Position numbers and translations under genes: made by a program
Shown: positions 10,782 through 22,891 of the stretch, in pieces
Layout of the letters: every line of letters starts with the position of its first letter
How positions within the stretch are numbered: the stretch's first letter is position 1
NCBI GenBank assembly: GCA_013368445.1
Contig: JAACJO010000002.1
Span: 682,001-746,000, forward strand
Direction of reading: 5' to 3'
DNA: 64,000 nucleotides
Origin: Leucocoprinus leucothites
Taxonomy: Eukaryota > Basidiomycota > Agaricomycetes > Agaricales > Agaricaceae
Notes under the pieces: model-generated
Database searches by the model: none
What the model saw: only the letters and a program-made list of their open reading frames with translations
What the model was told of the DNA's origin: nothing

Positions 10782-13700
10782 ATGCCTCCACGAACAGCGC
10801 CAGCCCGTGGTAGTGCCCCACCCCAGCGTGCGCGGGGTGGTGGGCGCGGCGGTGGTGATGCTGGCAGAGGCGGCCGCGGAGGTAACGGTAGGGGAGGTCA
10901 TGGAGGAGGTCGTGGGGGAGGTCGTGGGGGCCGCCGCGGGGCCGCTCCCACCGGCCAACCCCACCATGCTCCTCATGACGCCGCCCCTCCTGCGGTCCCT
11001 GCAATCTCGTCAGGTCAGACAAGCATCGCGGGTAAGTGTGTCGTATCATTTATGAAAACGTTGATATTCCTCCATGTACGTATGCGCTCATCGTGGCTCA
11101 AGGTCACGTTCAATCTGTGATCGTCAAGAGACCAAATTATGGGACGCTGAGTGTGAGGACTCTAGCAGTCCTTACGAATGCATACGAGACTACCATCCCA
11201 GATGAAATCATAAGACATTACGATGGTAAGTTCTTCACCGTCCACAGTGGTCTCCTACCAGTAGTACTGCTTGCTTGCTGATGGACCTCGTACCTCTGAC
11301 TCTAAGTTGGTGAGTATCAATCACTGCGTTAAAAATCTAGCCTAACATCTCTGGCCTAGAAATAACACCAGAAAGCGACTCAGTAAAGTTCAATATGAAA
11401 GTTATCCGGTATTTACAAACACACGTCGACCCTGATACTTTCACACCCCGTGCCGTGTACGACGGTCGGAAGAATATGTTCGCTGCCCGAGTTCTACCCC
11501 TTGGGACGGAGGATTCTGCGAGTGTATGTGTGGGTCTTCTTCATGGAATTGATATCGCTATAGCACCTATACAGTACACCTTCACCCTTGGGCCCCCAAA
11601 TCCAAATACTCAAAGGCCGCCTCGAACTTTTCAAGTCAAGATCAAAAAGGCTCCCGACTTGAACCCTGAGTGCGTCGTACTCGTCTAAGCCTATTATGTC
11701 TTTTGGAGCGTGGAACTTCCCTCTATATAGACTTCTTTCCGAGTTTGTGGCTGGGAGACGTGAAGCAAATCACGCCATCACCGCCACCTTACAGGCTAGT
11801 TCCTACTAATCAATCCTTTCTTGAACTCCTAGACTGACGATATTTTAGTCTCTTAATATTGCCATCCGAGACGATGTTATGCAGCAATATCCTACTAATG
11901 CTAAGTCCTTCTTCACGAACGCAGAAATGAGGGACATCGGGGGCGGCGTTGAGCTTTGGCGGGGCTATATTCAGTCGGTCCGCCCAGCCGCCAACAGGTT
12001 GCTTATCAACGTGGATATCACCACAGGGATGATGTTCAAGTCGGGACCTTTGATAGACTTGTGTCTGAGTTTCTTTGGTGAGGGGAATCCGCGCGCCCTT
12101 GCTCCTCGGTACGGGTTTACACCTCGAAAAATCGCTCGTCTCGCAAGATTTCTTTCCAATTTATCCATCAGAACTCCTCACACCAACAGAAATCGGACGA
12201 TCAGGGGCGTGAGCAGAGCTGGTGCTAACAATTCGACCTTTGACTTGAATGGTCAAATGATAACTGTCGCCCAATACTTTCAGCTGCATGCCAACATCAA
12301 TCTCGCGCACCCTGATGTTGTTTGCGTTGAGGTATGTCGCTCTTCGCAGCTCATTTTTATTTGTCATCCTCTACCTAAGGTTATCATCTTCACAGGTTGA
12401 GGAAGATAGACTCATCCCTATAGAACTCTGCGTCGTACTGCCAGGAAAGATCATGAAGAAGGAACTTTTCCAAGATATGACAAGAGAGATGGTTGAGTTC
12501 TCGCGAATGCGGCCCTCCGATCGTTTTAACAACATCCGGAGAGGCTTGGACGTGAGTAGCTCTCTTTTCGACAATCAAACCGAGTGACAAACGCATCGTT
12601 TTCAGCTCTTATCATTTGATCGTTCGCCTATTGTCCAGCATTTTGGTATTCGACTTGTATCTTCGGACCCGCTCTCCGTCCCTGCACGAGTCTTGCCTAC
12701 ACCACCCCTCAGTTATAGTACAGCTAGCAGGGAGAGATCTGTGGTGAGCCCCATTATACGATCCATTTTCCGTAAAGCGACTTGCCGAGATGAACAATAG
12801 CGGCCAAGCAATGGGAGTTGGAACATGTGAGCTTGCACTGTACAATCAGCGTATTCATATACTCACATAGAGCTTGAAGGGTCGACAAGAAATACTACCG
12901 CCCAGCAACGATCCGTAAATGGGTGGTTATGATTTACGAAACTCAGCATAAGTTCAACCAGCAGGCGTTCGAACGTGCGATTGGAGATTTAGTGAGAGCT
13001 GCTCGAGCAGCAGGCACGTCATTTTCCCAAGGTACACTTTAGCGCTGTTTTAGGGGCTGAGCTGTTGGACGAATAGGGATGACCGTCTTGATGGACCGTC
13101 CTGTTGTCAAATGGTGCAACCCTCAAGGAAATATCCCCGACGTCAGTCCATTGACTTACTCGAGTAATGGTGCGCTGACGAGGTATCGGTTTACTTTAGC
13201 AATTCATACAAGCAGGCCAAGAATGCGTTGCACAAGAACCTGGGGCCCATCGAGAGGGGCCGGGCTTATTTGTCGTTATCTTGCCCAATGTGGCTGGCGA
13301 TGTTTATATCGCCATCAAGCAGTAGGTTTTGACGTCTGAGGTCCTACATACTCACTCAATTGGGCCTTCAGTTTCGGTGACATCACCGTTTGTCCATCTC
13401 CGTCTCTCAGTGTGATCCTCCTCAGACATGGGTATCATAGAAAGGTGTCCCGACTCAGTGCATGGTGGCGTCCAAGTGTTTGAGGGCGAACAATCAGTAC
13501 TGGAATAACATACTGCTCAAGTTCGTTTGAAAGTCTTCATAATCCTGATCATACCTTGTGCTTATTTTCATTAGGATCAATCCCAAGCTCGGCGGGATCA
13601 ACAACATTCTCGATCCAGACGATCGGGGTTCGGATTTCCTCAAAGAACAGACTATCGTCCTCGGTGCGGCTACTCTGATGCACTGTTGCCTCCGCATACC

Positions 13701-15168
13701 CACTCATTTATCGTAATAGGTGCTGATGTGATGCACCCCGCGCCTCATACAAAAGGAATTCCCTCTTATGCATCTCTTGTCGGCAGCGTTGATTCTCATG
13801 CGGTCAAATATGTGGCGGTGACCAGGGCGCAGGAAAGGGGGCGAGAGAACATCGTCGACCTGAAGTCTATGTGTCTTGTAAGCTTCGAATCGCTTGAGAC
13901 TGTGAAGTCACGCTGAAGTGTAACGGAAACGTAGCATGTACTTAACAAATATAAAGGATACCAGGCGATCGTCGAGAAGAATGACCCGCGCAAGGCGACC
14001 CCCAAGCGTCTTCTTTTCTTTAGAGGTGAGCCGTGAGGGCTGATACATTGACATGAAGACTTGCATTCCTACTGTTCGATACAGATGGTGTATCTGAGGG
14101 CGAATTCAAAATTGTCAAGCAAAGAGGTCGGTCTCACTCTCTGGCCAGTTGGAGTTCTATCTTCTGATGCATATCGGTTGCAGAACTCCAAGCATTGAAG
14201 GGTAGGGTGTTCCGTTTACAATGATCATTTATATTGGCCCCTGACATTTAACCATAGATGCATGTGAGGAGGCTCGAATCAACCCTAAGATCACATTCGT
14301 CGTCGTCGGCAAGCGCCATCACTACAGGTATGGATTCTGAAAATTGCCTAGTAACTTGATCTCACGCGTTGTGCGAATTAGATTCTGCCCCCAGAACCCA
14401 AATGACAGGAACCAGGCCGATAGGAGTGGGAACTGTCCCGCTGGCATGGTCGTTGACCAGGTCATAACCCATCCCATTGACTTCGACTACTACCTCCTTA
14501 GTCACGGAGGTCTGATTGGGACGAGTAGACCGGCACATTATTCTGTACGCTCTCTCCCTTGAATATGGCATTTGGATGTTGGACTGATGCTCTCTGGCCG
14601 GTACCTTAAGGTCATTCACGATGTGAGTCGTTTATCATTTGCATTCTTTATTTACTTTCCTTTATTTACTTTCTAATAATGTGTTGCCCTTGCCACTTCA
14701 TTTCCAGGAAAACGAGTTCCGGTACGATCTGCTCAGTTTTTGGAAGTTGCCTGCAAGCTAACGTTCGAACTCCATTTCCAATTCCAAAACACAGGGCTGA
14801 TAGTCTTCAATCTCTCTCATTTTCGCTTTGCCACATTTTCGCTCGCGCAACTCGTTCCGTCTCGATACCGGCTCCTGTTTACTGTACGTTCAGTCTCCTC
14901 CTACTTAGTATCACTCAGAGGCCTCTGATAATCGCAATATCCATACCCAGACGCCCACCTCGTTTGCAAGCGCGCAAAGAATCATTACAGCCCTGCAAGT
15001 GGATCAGATAGCGCCTCGTCTGATTCGGATAACTGGCAAGCGGTGGCAGAACGATTTATGTCGTTGCATGAGAATCAGGCTGGAAATATGTACTTTCTGG
15101 TGAGATTTGTCTTACTAACCAATACTTTGTGAGTTTCGTAGAGCTGATTGTGGGGATATCGGTAGTGA
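10782..15168 (+). CDS. Argonaute (copy B, complete)
   Basis: A full Argonaute with many short introns. Exon 1 (10782-11031) encodes a Gly/Arg-rich tail of about 60 residues. Then come the N domain ([22 protein letters not shown]), L1 and PAZ ([50 protein letters not shown]), L2, and MID/Piwi ([37 protein letters not shown]). All four catalytic residues are present: D in GADVMHP (13,725), E in RENIVDL, D in RDGVSEG, H in [11 protein letters not shown], so slicer activity is likely. Internal exons I placed: 11103-11225, 11307-11309, 11360-11669, 11731-11794, 11849-12331, 12396-12551, 12606-12743, 12801-12826, then from 12880 on. The gene ends NMYFL plus a stop created after intron 15100-15165. 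It would load small RNAs and silence matching transcripts. Confidence 0.9.
11307..11309 (+). other. Candidate 3-nt micro-exon in Argonaute
   Basis: TTG flanked by AAG on the left and GTGAGT on the right. Splicing 11226-11306 and 11310-11359 as two introns (81 and 50 nt) yields HYD-V-EITPES; skipping it removes only the Val and leaves a 134-nt intron. Confidence 0.6.
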
Positions 15169-15330
15169 AATGCAAGCATGTCGTTGAGAATTATTGCCTG
15201 TGACGCTCTCTTTTGTCTGTTTGTTTGTTGTTCGCTGTCGTGTCTTCCGATCGTTTTCTATCCTTGCTTTGCTCTATGCTTTCGTACTTCTTGTGATTTT
15301 TTCGATATATGCGCATTTTTTTTCATTCAC
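14020..15330 (+). repeat. Segmental duplication copy B, left part
   Basis: Counterpart of 1-1,330: last introns and exons of Argonaute plus about 160 bp of 3' flank, including the T-run near 15,316 where homology to copy A-left ends. Confidence 0.85.
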
Positions 15331-16480
15331 AGGATGAGATCACATCTATCACGAACTTGGCTCAGCCCTCAATCTTAGAACAGAACGTGAAAGGCAAATC
15401 TAAATCGACTGTCAAGCCTAGCACCTCCACAGAGCTACACTGGCTACAGAACAACCGTTCAAACTCTCAACCATTATTCTGCCTTTCAATAGGTGACCAT
15501 TCGGCTCAACAACAAAATGGGAAAAACCTGCTTCGCGGATTTCCTCGGATTTATTACTGTTATTCGCGACGATCATACGAAAGATGAAGAAATCTGTGTC
15601 TTCTGAACGTATTCGTTTGGCCTCTCCACCACAGCCGAGCAGGGGAAACACGGAAGAAGCAACAGAATCAGAGGATGCGGTGCAAGCCAGCTCGGCGGAC
15701 GTTGACTGAGCCATGTCAACGATGCGGACGCTGAAATGCATGGTGATGTCTCCACGAAATCCCAACCTCAGCCTTTGTCTCTAGAAAATTGGCAGCCAGT
15801 ACAAGAGGTGCCATAGGAACGGAACCACCAAAGTGATCAACATGGCCATGAGCATGACAACGAGGCTATTTCTTTTGCTCCTAGATCGGTGATGAGATCG
15901 GGGGAGGAGCAAGAGCTGTAAATACCAAGAACACTGGATTCGGTACCTTTCCAGACTGTGACTGCAGAGTCAGGGGTGGCGGCTAGCCTTGGTGGAGAGT
16001 CTGAGCAGGACTTGGGAGACCAGCGCCAGGGACACACCCGAAGAAGAACAATTTTGTTTTGAACCTGTTGGATACCCTTCGCTTCCTAGGCAATGACAGG
16101 GACAAGTGTCAGTAGCAATCTGGGCTCTGAAAATGTTGCAGATGCAGACGCCAAGCCGTTTGCCACCGCGCCTGAACCAATTTCTCACCAACAGGCGCCG
16201 ACACCCGAAAAATCCGAAGAAATCGGCGACGAGCACCACAAACCAACACAAGAAGAGGAGCAGCCTACAATACCACAATTTACGCCGTTCCTATCGAAAC
16301 TGCCGTTGTACCACTGCAAATGTTGTCGGATGCGGACTTGGATGTGACTCCGGTGGAGGAGTGGATTAGGTATAAGATGGAGGTGGAGTGATAGGTCTAA
16401 GAGGGATGGGGAGAGGGAGTTGGGGAGGTTCAGGAAGGGGTGGAGGAGGTTGGGAGGTTATTGAGGAGTTGCGAATTTTG
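15330..16480 (+). pseudogene. BIR1 C-terminal relic
   Basis: Sequence homologous to BIR1 from about codon 730 to its end, including recognisable pieces (EQNVKGKSKSTVKPSTST; ADADAKPFATAP; QAPTPEKSEEIG; IPQFTPFLSKLP). It has no BIR domains. Lesions relative to the intact gene include TGA at 15,707, TAG at 15,814 (CAG in BIR1), TAA at 15,919 (CAA in BIR1), an indel after FLSKLP near 16,305, and a 2-base loss giving TGA near 16,390. It sits in sense orientation about 160 bp behind the Argonaute stop. It cannot make a BIR1 protein. Whether it is transcribed is unknown. Confidence 0.85.
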
Positions 16481-17655
16481 TCGTCGTGAATTTTGTCGTC
16501 AATGACCTTTTTTTGTCCCCTCTAGGCTTTTTGGGGGTATAGGAAATTTTGATGCCACTCTTCAAGAACGATGCACGTTGGCACGTCAAGAGAGTGCGCA
16601 CTGGGTACTGTCCAAGAGCGCCTATGTGACAAAACAGTTAGCTGCGGTAGTTTGCCATTGGTCGTCCTCTAGGGCCTCGACTGAGTAGACGAAGGGATCG
16701 GGAATTGACTTGAAGGGTAAACTGAGCCAAAAGGGTGGCTATGGATAGTTAGGCTCTCGGAAGGCCTGGAGTCTGGACCAGGTCTGTTGGTGTACCGGAC
16801 ACGCACATATGAGGTCATGTCGAAATCGGCGGTGACTCATACCAATCTTCGTTACGTGCGTTTATTCATTTGACTTATTGTTCGTCCGTCCTGACTTTCT
16901 GCAATCCTCACCTTTTCCGCGACACCTGTGAGTGAACTACCGTGGATTTCCTCGAGGTTTCGACATGAAATTGGAAATGGCAGTGCCTTTTACAAGCTCG
17001 CTCGGTAGGTCACCACGAGTCAGGGTATCTGAAAGACCTGCACCCGATGATAATGTCTTGTGACGACCAACTACTATAGGCTGGTCGAGCAATCGTTTTT
17101 GTCTCCCGTCTGCCGCAAGGCGAACGAAATCTTAATTTCCTTCTTGTGTTAGAGCCCCAACTGCGAGGGAAACTTCCTGAACGAGGAGCCCAGTTACTTT
17201 TTGGGACGTCCTTGAACAGTTATTTTCATTTCGGGTGTCTTTGGGCTCATTGTGGTATTGTGCAAGCAAGTTACTAGCTTCGGTCAGAGTCATCCCCCTT
17301 GCTTTCAATGGATGTGGCGGTCGTCCTGCTTCAACGCGGAATCCCGACAAGGATGAGCTGTCGTATCCCGAACTTCCTTGTACTTGAATAGCATACCGTG
17401 TTTTTTCGAGATTGTGTGACGTCTAGCGGTCATTGGTGCTCGAGGGTTGACGAACCCAGATTCAATTTCGATTTTTTTTAAAGCCCAAAATGTCAGACGA
17501 TACAAGAACTGCAGCATGCTGTTAAGGGTTGCACTATGGCTGACAAAAACTTTCAATGCTAACCCATTTTTTGTGGGTCCAAGATTATACTAATTAACCT
17601 ATCACCAACTCGAATGTGGAAGGTGTAACAGCCGTTGCCGACTCGCTTGGGCATT
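15330..17655 (+). repeat. Segmental duplication copy B, right part
   Basis: Counterpart of 7,450-9,660: BIR1 relic and 3' flank. The flank (16,480-17,655) holds no gene. Homology to copy A ends near 17,655; the sequence beyond is unique in this window. Confidence 0.85.
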
Positions 17656-17659
17656 GTAT

Positions 17660-19495
17660 TCAAATCTCAAGCTCTCAAGGGTGGATAAACTTTTCTTTGT
17701 CGGATGTTCCGCTTTCTTAAGGAAATTCTTGCCCTGTGAACTGGCGTTGAATGGGAGGTCTGCCGTTTGAATGTTCCTTTCCAGGATCCGTCTCAGTGGA
17801 GTCTGGATAAATCAGGGCATGGAAGATCCAAATTTGCGCGAGTTCTTGAACGTTCGATCTTACGATGTACGTACTTACGACATCTATGGCTTCTTCGAGG
17901 CCGAAACTCATCGCTGGACAAACTGGAGCACTGGAAGCCCATTCCCCTTGGTTACTTTGTTCACGTTTTCGTCGTCACGGAGGCTAGGCGCTATCTTGGC
18001 TATCCCGAGATCAGATCCTATCATAAGCATAGTGCGGTATTCTCGCCCCTCCAGGATTATCAAGAGGAGTAGATTGGCTATTGAGTGCCTCGTGTGAGTA
18101 AACACCGTCCAGATATCCCCTTAGACTCTTTTGTCATATATTTGGCATGCGGTTTGATCGCATATTTTCGGGCTTTAGCCTTGGTCGTTTGGAAAGGAGT
18201 CAATAGTGGGGCGGGATGTTTGCTAAAGCTCGGCAGAATGGGACGTTAGACTGTCCACTTGGTGCTGGCAGGCATGGATGTTGCCATAGGTGTGTTGGTT
18301 CCATTCTCTTGACTCATGGAGGCCGTTCATTCCCGCCGGGCGTGTTGGGAACGACTGTGTAAATGGCGGGATTAGCTTACCAACTAGTAAGTATGCAGCG
18401 CTTTGCAAAAATGATGCTTCGAGGTCACATCAATAGTACGACTCAATCGCGTCACTTCAGTTACAAGTTGATTATTAGACTTTTCTTCTGGAAAACAAGT
18501 GCTTCTGTTCGCCTCACGCTCCCAGCTTCGAGAATCCGGGATACCAGTAGCCCGTTATGTAGGTGCACACAAAACAAAGATTAGATAAAAATCCCAACCC
18601 ACGGCTGCTATGCGTTCCTGATGGCAGGGTCAATTGAAATATTGAAGGATCATCAAAAATGATTTCACTAGTTACATAGCTTTTCGGTATTTTTCATGCA
18701 TGACTGTCGTACGAGCGCTGCGCGCTCAATGCAAAACCCACCCTTCCCAGAAGACGGTCACTACACATATGATCAAAAGGATCAGAGACACTGCGCTAAG
18801 GTGATTGCACTGCAAGGAACCAACCGTAATCATATGTCGGCAGACACCGGCAGTAAATTAGAATGTGCGATTTCGTCGAAAGGCTCAAGTTCGCAAGACT
18901 CTCCCGATCTGGGAAATCTGACACGCCAATTCATCACACTCTCAGTCCGTTGTTTTCGTGCTTGTCGTGTATGCTGCCTCGCGGGATCTGGTATAATACG
19001 TGATACAAATGGGAACTTTTGGTTATGTACGGTCAACCAGGGCAACCACCCTAGACGAATTCAGGTCGTGATTCCCGAGCGCCCGCTAGGGCTTCAAATT
19101 TCCGAACTTAAGTGCGTAATAGACTACTACTTGTTTGGATCTCTCTTTAACCGTGCTACGTTTATGCGTTTCCCAATTCCCGGAAATCAAGGCCAGGTCG
19201 AGACTTGGTGACATGTAATCGGGTTATCTGGGAAGTATTGATCGTTTCGATCATGGTCCTTCGGAACTTTGTAATTGCAGATCAGTGTTAAAGCCCCTTA
19301 GGACATTGGTTTTGTCGCCGAGATCGGGAAACTCATCGTGGTAATCATGATGATCGACTTTTGCTGGAGAACCTCAAAACGCCATGAGGTCGAATATATA
19401 ACGGATTATCCCCCCGGCTGGGGTACTGGTTTTTTCTCGATACCCCTATGGTCTCTCACCTCGCTTGTTCCTCTAGTCTATAGCAAACAAGCAGG
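17660..19495. other. Region without a recognisable gene
   Basis: 1.8 kb with open frames of 108 aa (17,771-18,097) and 171 aa (18,696-19,211, plus strand, starting MHDCRTSAARSMQNPPF). I recognise no domain in either, and neither is supported by clear flanking splice sites. The 171-aa frame is the more plausible if either is real. Confidence 0.4.
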
Positions 19496-21275
19496 ATGGT
19501 CTCCCTTCTCCCACTCGACGTCCTCCCCATCATACTATCCCACTTGACGATCCCCGACATACTCCGTTTCAGACTGGTGAGAATGGGAAGCGGCAGCCGA
19601 GTGGGATGGAACACTCACGACGAAGCACTCACAGGTCTGCAAGGGTTATCTGCATGTTACTAAAAGCCATGCAATTTGGTTTGCCTACATTCGCCAACAT
19701 TTTCTACGCCGCAACCTCCCACTTCCTGGTCTCAATGGCAGGACCTTTGAGACACTGACAGCTCAAGAACTAGAGAGTCTCGCCATAAAGGCTGAGAAAT
19801 ACAGACGTAACTGGTCCTCAGCAGAGCCCATACCCACACGCCGCGTTCAGTTTACTGCCGTCCCGGAATCCCGCATCATCTCTTTAAAATTCTTCTCCCG
19901 GCACGGCGAACACTGGTTATTTTCCTTATCCATGACACGCAACAGCGGCCTACGTGCGTTCACGTTTCAGTGCTGGGATCTCAAAACCAATCCCCCTTCC
20001 TGTATCGCCCGACGTATCCTCCATCATTTTGCTGGTCTGGCTTTCAACAAAATGCTTACAGGTCGGGCAGTAGTAGCGGTAATGACTCCAGAGTGCGTTG
20101 GATTCTTCCCATCGTGTTGCCTTGCTGCTTTGACGTGCCGAGGCGTTCCCCTCAGAATTTGCCTGATTGATGTCGACCCTGTGACGAGGACACAAAGTCG
20201 TGGTGGCGGTGACGATGGTGGTGGTGGTGGCGGCGGAGAAAGTCGAGGGGTCCCTCCATCTATAGCGAGGAGGAGTCCGGCTCAAGCATGTGTTAATGTT
20301 GCTATGTTGGAGGACAGGGCTTCTGGGAATATGATGCTTGTTGGGGACTTGATTTTGACTCAGGATGATGTGGGCCGAACGTTCTTGTATCACTTCGAAG
20401 CGCCACAAGCTCGGATTGAGTTGGTGCACACCGAAGGACATGTACAGGTGAGCGAGTTAACTCTACACATTTGTTTCTCTTTTTCTCATTGTGGTCTTTT
20501 TCTTTTTGCCGTCGGCGCCTCGTAATTGAATCGCTTATGCGCCTAAACCTGCAGCCGGAAAGAATCCTGGACGTGCTAGCCGACCGAGATTGGATCATCG
20601 TAGCTAGAACCACAACTGTGGAGATATACGCACTTCCTCCATCAATCGACCGCAGTATTCAAATCGAGCCTATTGGCGTACATAAATGGCAGTGGAAAGT
20701 GGACTCAATATCCCTCGCCCGTCCAATTAATTCATCGGAAACCGTTGCGCCCATCCACCTGGTATTACGATATGGGAGCATCCATCCCTGGGTAAGCACC
20801 ACTGCAATGTGTTCTCAAAATCCGTGTGATAGCTAACCCGAAGGCTCAGCCTGTCAACCTCATCCATCGTTTCGTCCTTAACATCAATGATACCTTTGAT
20901 CCCAGTCGATCAGCAAGCAAACACAATTTCCCCTATATCCTACCCCCTCTCAATACCCAGATGATTGGCTCGCCTATCCGACTTTTATCTGTGTATGACA
21001 TGGCCGTTGGTTCCCATGGAACGATCATTTACACCGACAGTCACACCGAGACTTATTTTGGCCATAGTGACTTTGGCCAACGATTGGCGGGCACTCGGAT
21101 AGATGAGCGGTCCGATGATGGGATAGAAGGGCAAGTCGGTACGATGGTCCGAGAGTCTTCGGTTTATCAGGTTACAGAACGAGATGAATGGACAAAAGTC
21201 GCATTGCAGGAGGAGGAGGGGAGGATCGCAATCGGACACGTGGACGGTCGAATAACGGTTCTCGACTATGCTTAA
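19496..21275 (+). CDS. F-box protein
   Basis: The first exon (19496-19576) encodes MVSLLPLDVLPIILSHLTIP and continues into ILRFRL; after a 58-nt intron the next exon begins VCKGYLHVTKSHAIWFAYI, completing an F-box. F-box proteins bind Skp1 and bring substrates to SCF ubiquitin ligases. The remaining 400 or so residues have beta-rich stretches (ISLKFFSRHGEHWLFSLSMT; DRDWIIVARTTTVEIYALP; GRIAIGHVDGRITVLDYA) that look like propeller or beta-sheet substrate-binding sequence, with no motif I can name, and a Gly-rich insert near 20,200. Introns also occur near 20,447-20,554 and 20,790-20,846. The frame ends in TAA at 21,275. The substrate is unknown. This is a common expanded family in agaricomycetes. 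Confidence 0.8.
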
Positions 21276-21359
21276 ATAATTGGTTGGGGTGGGTAGAATT
21301 TATGATTGCTATTAGTACATATGGATGGTTTATTTATTGAATGTCCTTTTGTTCCCGGA

Positions 21360-22891
21360 TCAGGGTGTCGCGAGGAGAACCTGTATTTTGGGATGATATC
21401 GTGAATCGTCGGGGGACATTGCAGAGAAGTCCGAGAGAGCTTACAGCGGAAGGAGTCAGACCTAAATCTCGGAGTGACTTGGAGAAATCTGCGCGTGTGA
21501 AGGTTTTCCTATTGATACACACGACCATGGGTGTAAATCATGGGTGTTCGGGGCGCAGACCAGGATGGTGAACGCACCGAGGGAAATGTTGTGCCAATGT
21601 TACGGTATCCACATCCACGGTGATGTTCTGTGCCGCGAGGAACTCTGCGACATCGCGAAGGGCTAAAAAGATGGGATCATGATCAGCTCAGGGAACACCA
21701 GCATGGGATTCCGAATTCATTTGCGTACGGGCGTCACTTGAGAGAGTAGTAGTTAACGGTGCACCGCCAGTCGACATGCGGATCTGCAACCGGGTGTCCT
21801 TGAAATCTCGTCCTGCTGTTGCAGTTGCGGCTGCAGCCGCAGCGGGATTTGGTACGTTTACTGCGGTAGTTGCTCCGGGGTCTGCTCGACCTTCGCGGAG
21901 GGCTTTCTCCATTGCAGCCTTTTCGGCTCGGGCTTTTTTGTCTGCCTCGATTTGGGCCTTAACGGCCGCTCTAGCGCGCGCATCTTCGATCTTTTCTGTG
22001 TTTCAGAGAATTAGGGGCTTAGATCAAAGGATTTCAAAAATGAGATTTGTACCGCGTTTCTTGGCTTCTGCCTCCTTTTTCGCTTCTTTGAGTGCCAGTT
22101 CTTCCTTGATTGTATTCATGTCCTATGGGGTCGGGATTTATGAGTGATCATAGAGAGAGTTGCTAGATGACAATCGCACCTTCCCAGCTTTCCGGCGAAT
22201 AGCTTCATTGGCTTTTGCTTCTTTAGCTTCTTCTACTGCCTTCTGCGCACGCTTCGCAGCCATCTTTGCTTTGAGCTCTTCGAGCTTCTGTTTCTTCTCT
22301 TCTTCTGTTAGGGGCTTGACCTGAACGCGTTGGGATGAGTTGGCTATCGTGGTACATTCGCACTGACGAATGCTCACCTCCTCTACTGATTCTTCGAACT
22401 GATCGTGTCCACTCTTCTCTGCATGATAGTTTGCCAGAGCCGTGTTCTTAAAGACCTTGCCACATTCTGAGCATTTGATGCTCTGCAGAGGGTTGATGAG
22501 TTAGTATACTTCTTCGCTGTGCAAGATTCAAAGCGATCGCATACCTTAGCTTCTGCTTGCGTAGCATTTGCTGCAGCGGCGGCCGCTGCACCTTTCACTC
22601 CCAAGCTTTGGAGGGCAGCAAGATCATCTTCGTCATCCTCGTCCATAGGTTGCGCTGATGCTGGTTTACTGGTTTCCGCAACAGCACTGAGATCTGGTAC
22701 GGATTTGCTCTCATTCTCAAGAATATGATCCATGGCAGGCTGTAAACCTCTACCGCCTGTAGCTTTGACCGCCCCTGTGATTGTAAAGCGTTCAATAGGT
22801 CAGTTCCATTCAAGGGATTAGGGGGAAGCGAACATTCGACTCTAGCTGGGTCGAAACCCATGCCCAGCAGTGTCTCTTTGTCTGATGGCAT
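21360..22891 (-). CDS. UBA-C2H2-UBX protein (UBXN1/SAKS1-like Cdc48 cofactor)
   Basis: Minus-strand gene starting MPSDKETLLGMGFDPARVE, an N-terminal UBA domain continuing into an HILENES helix. Next come an acidic/Ala-rich linker, a C2H2 finger (CSECGKVF ... HAEKSGH), a long Lys/Glu/Ala coiled coil (22,350-21,900) and a C-terminal UBX fold. The UBX fold starts DTRLQIRMSTGGAPLTTT, continues with ALRDVAEFLAAQ, and ends FSKSLRDLGLTPSA plus VLLATP after a last intron. UBX domains bind the N-domain of Cdc48/p97 and UBA binds ubiquitin, so it should act as an adaptor in ubiquitin-dependent protein turnover. Splice junctions giving HFPR-KTFTRADFS and PSA-VLLATP were read directly. The neighbour on the left is convergent. 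Confidence 0.85.

Noticed and set aside
15700..16400. Repeat-induced point mutation as cause of the BIR1 relic stops
   Set aside because: Two stops are C-to-T changes, but they are not in a CpG or other consistent context, and indels are also present; ordinary decay is enough.
18696..19211. 171-aa plus-strand open frame as a confident gene
   Set aside because: No domain recognised and no supporting splice structure; kept only as a note in the gene-poor region.
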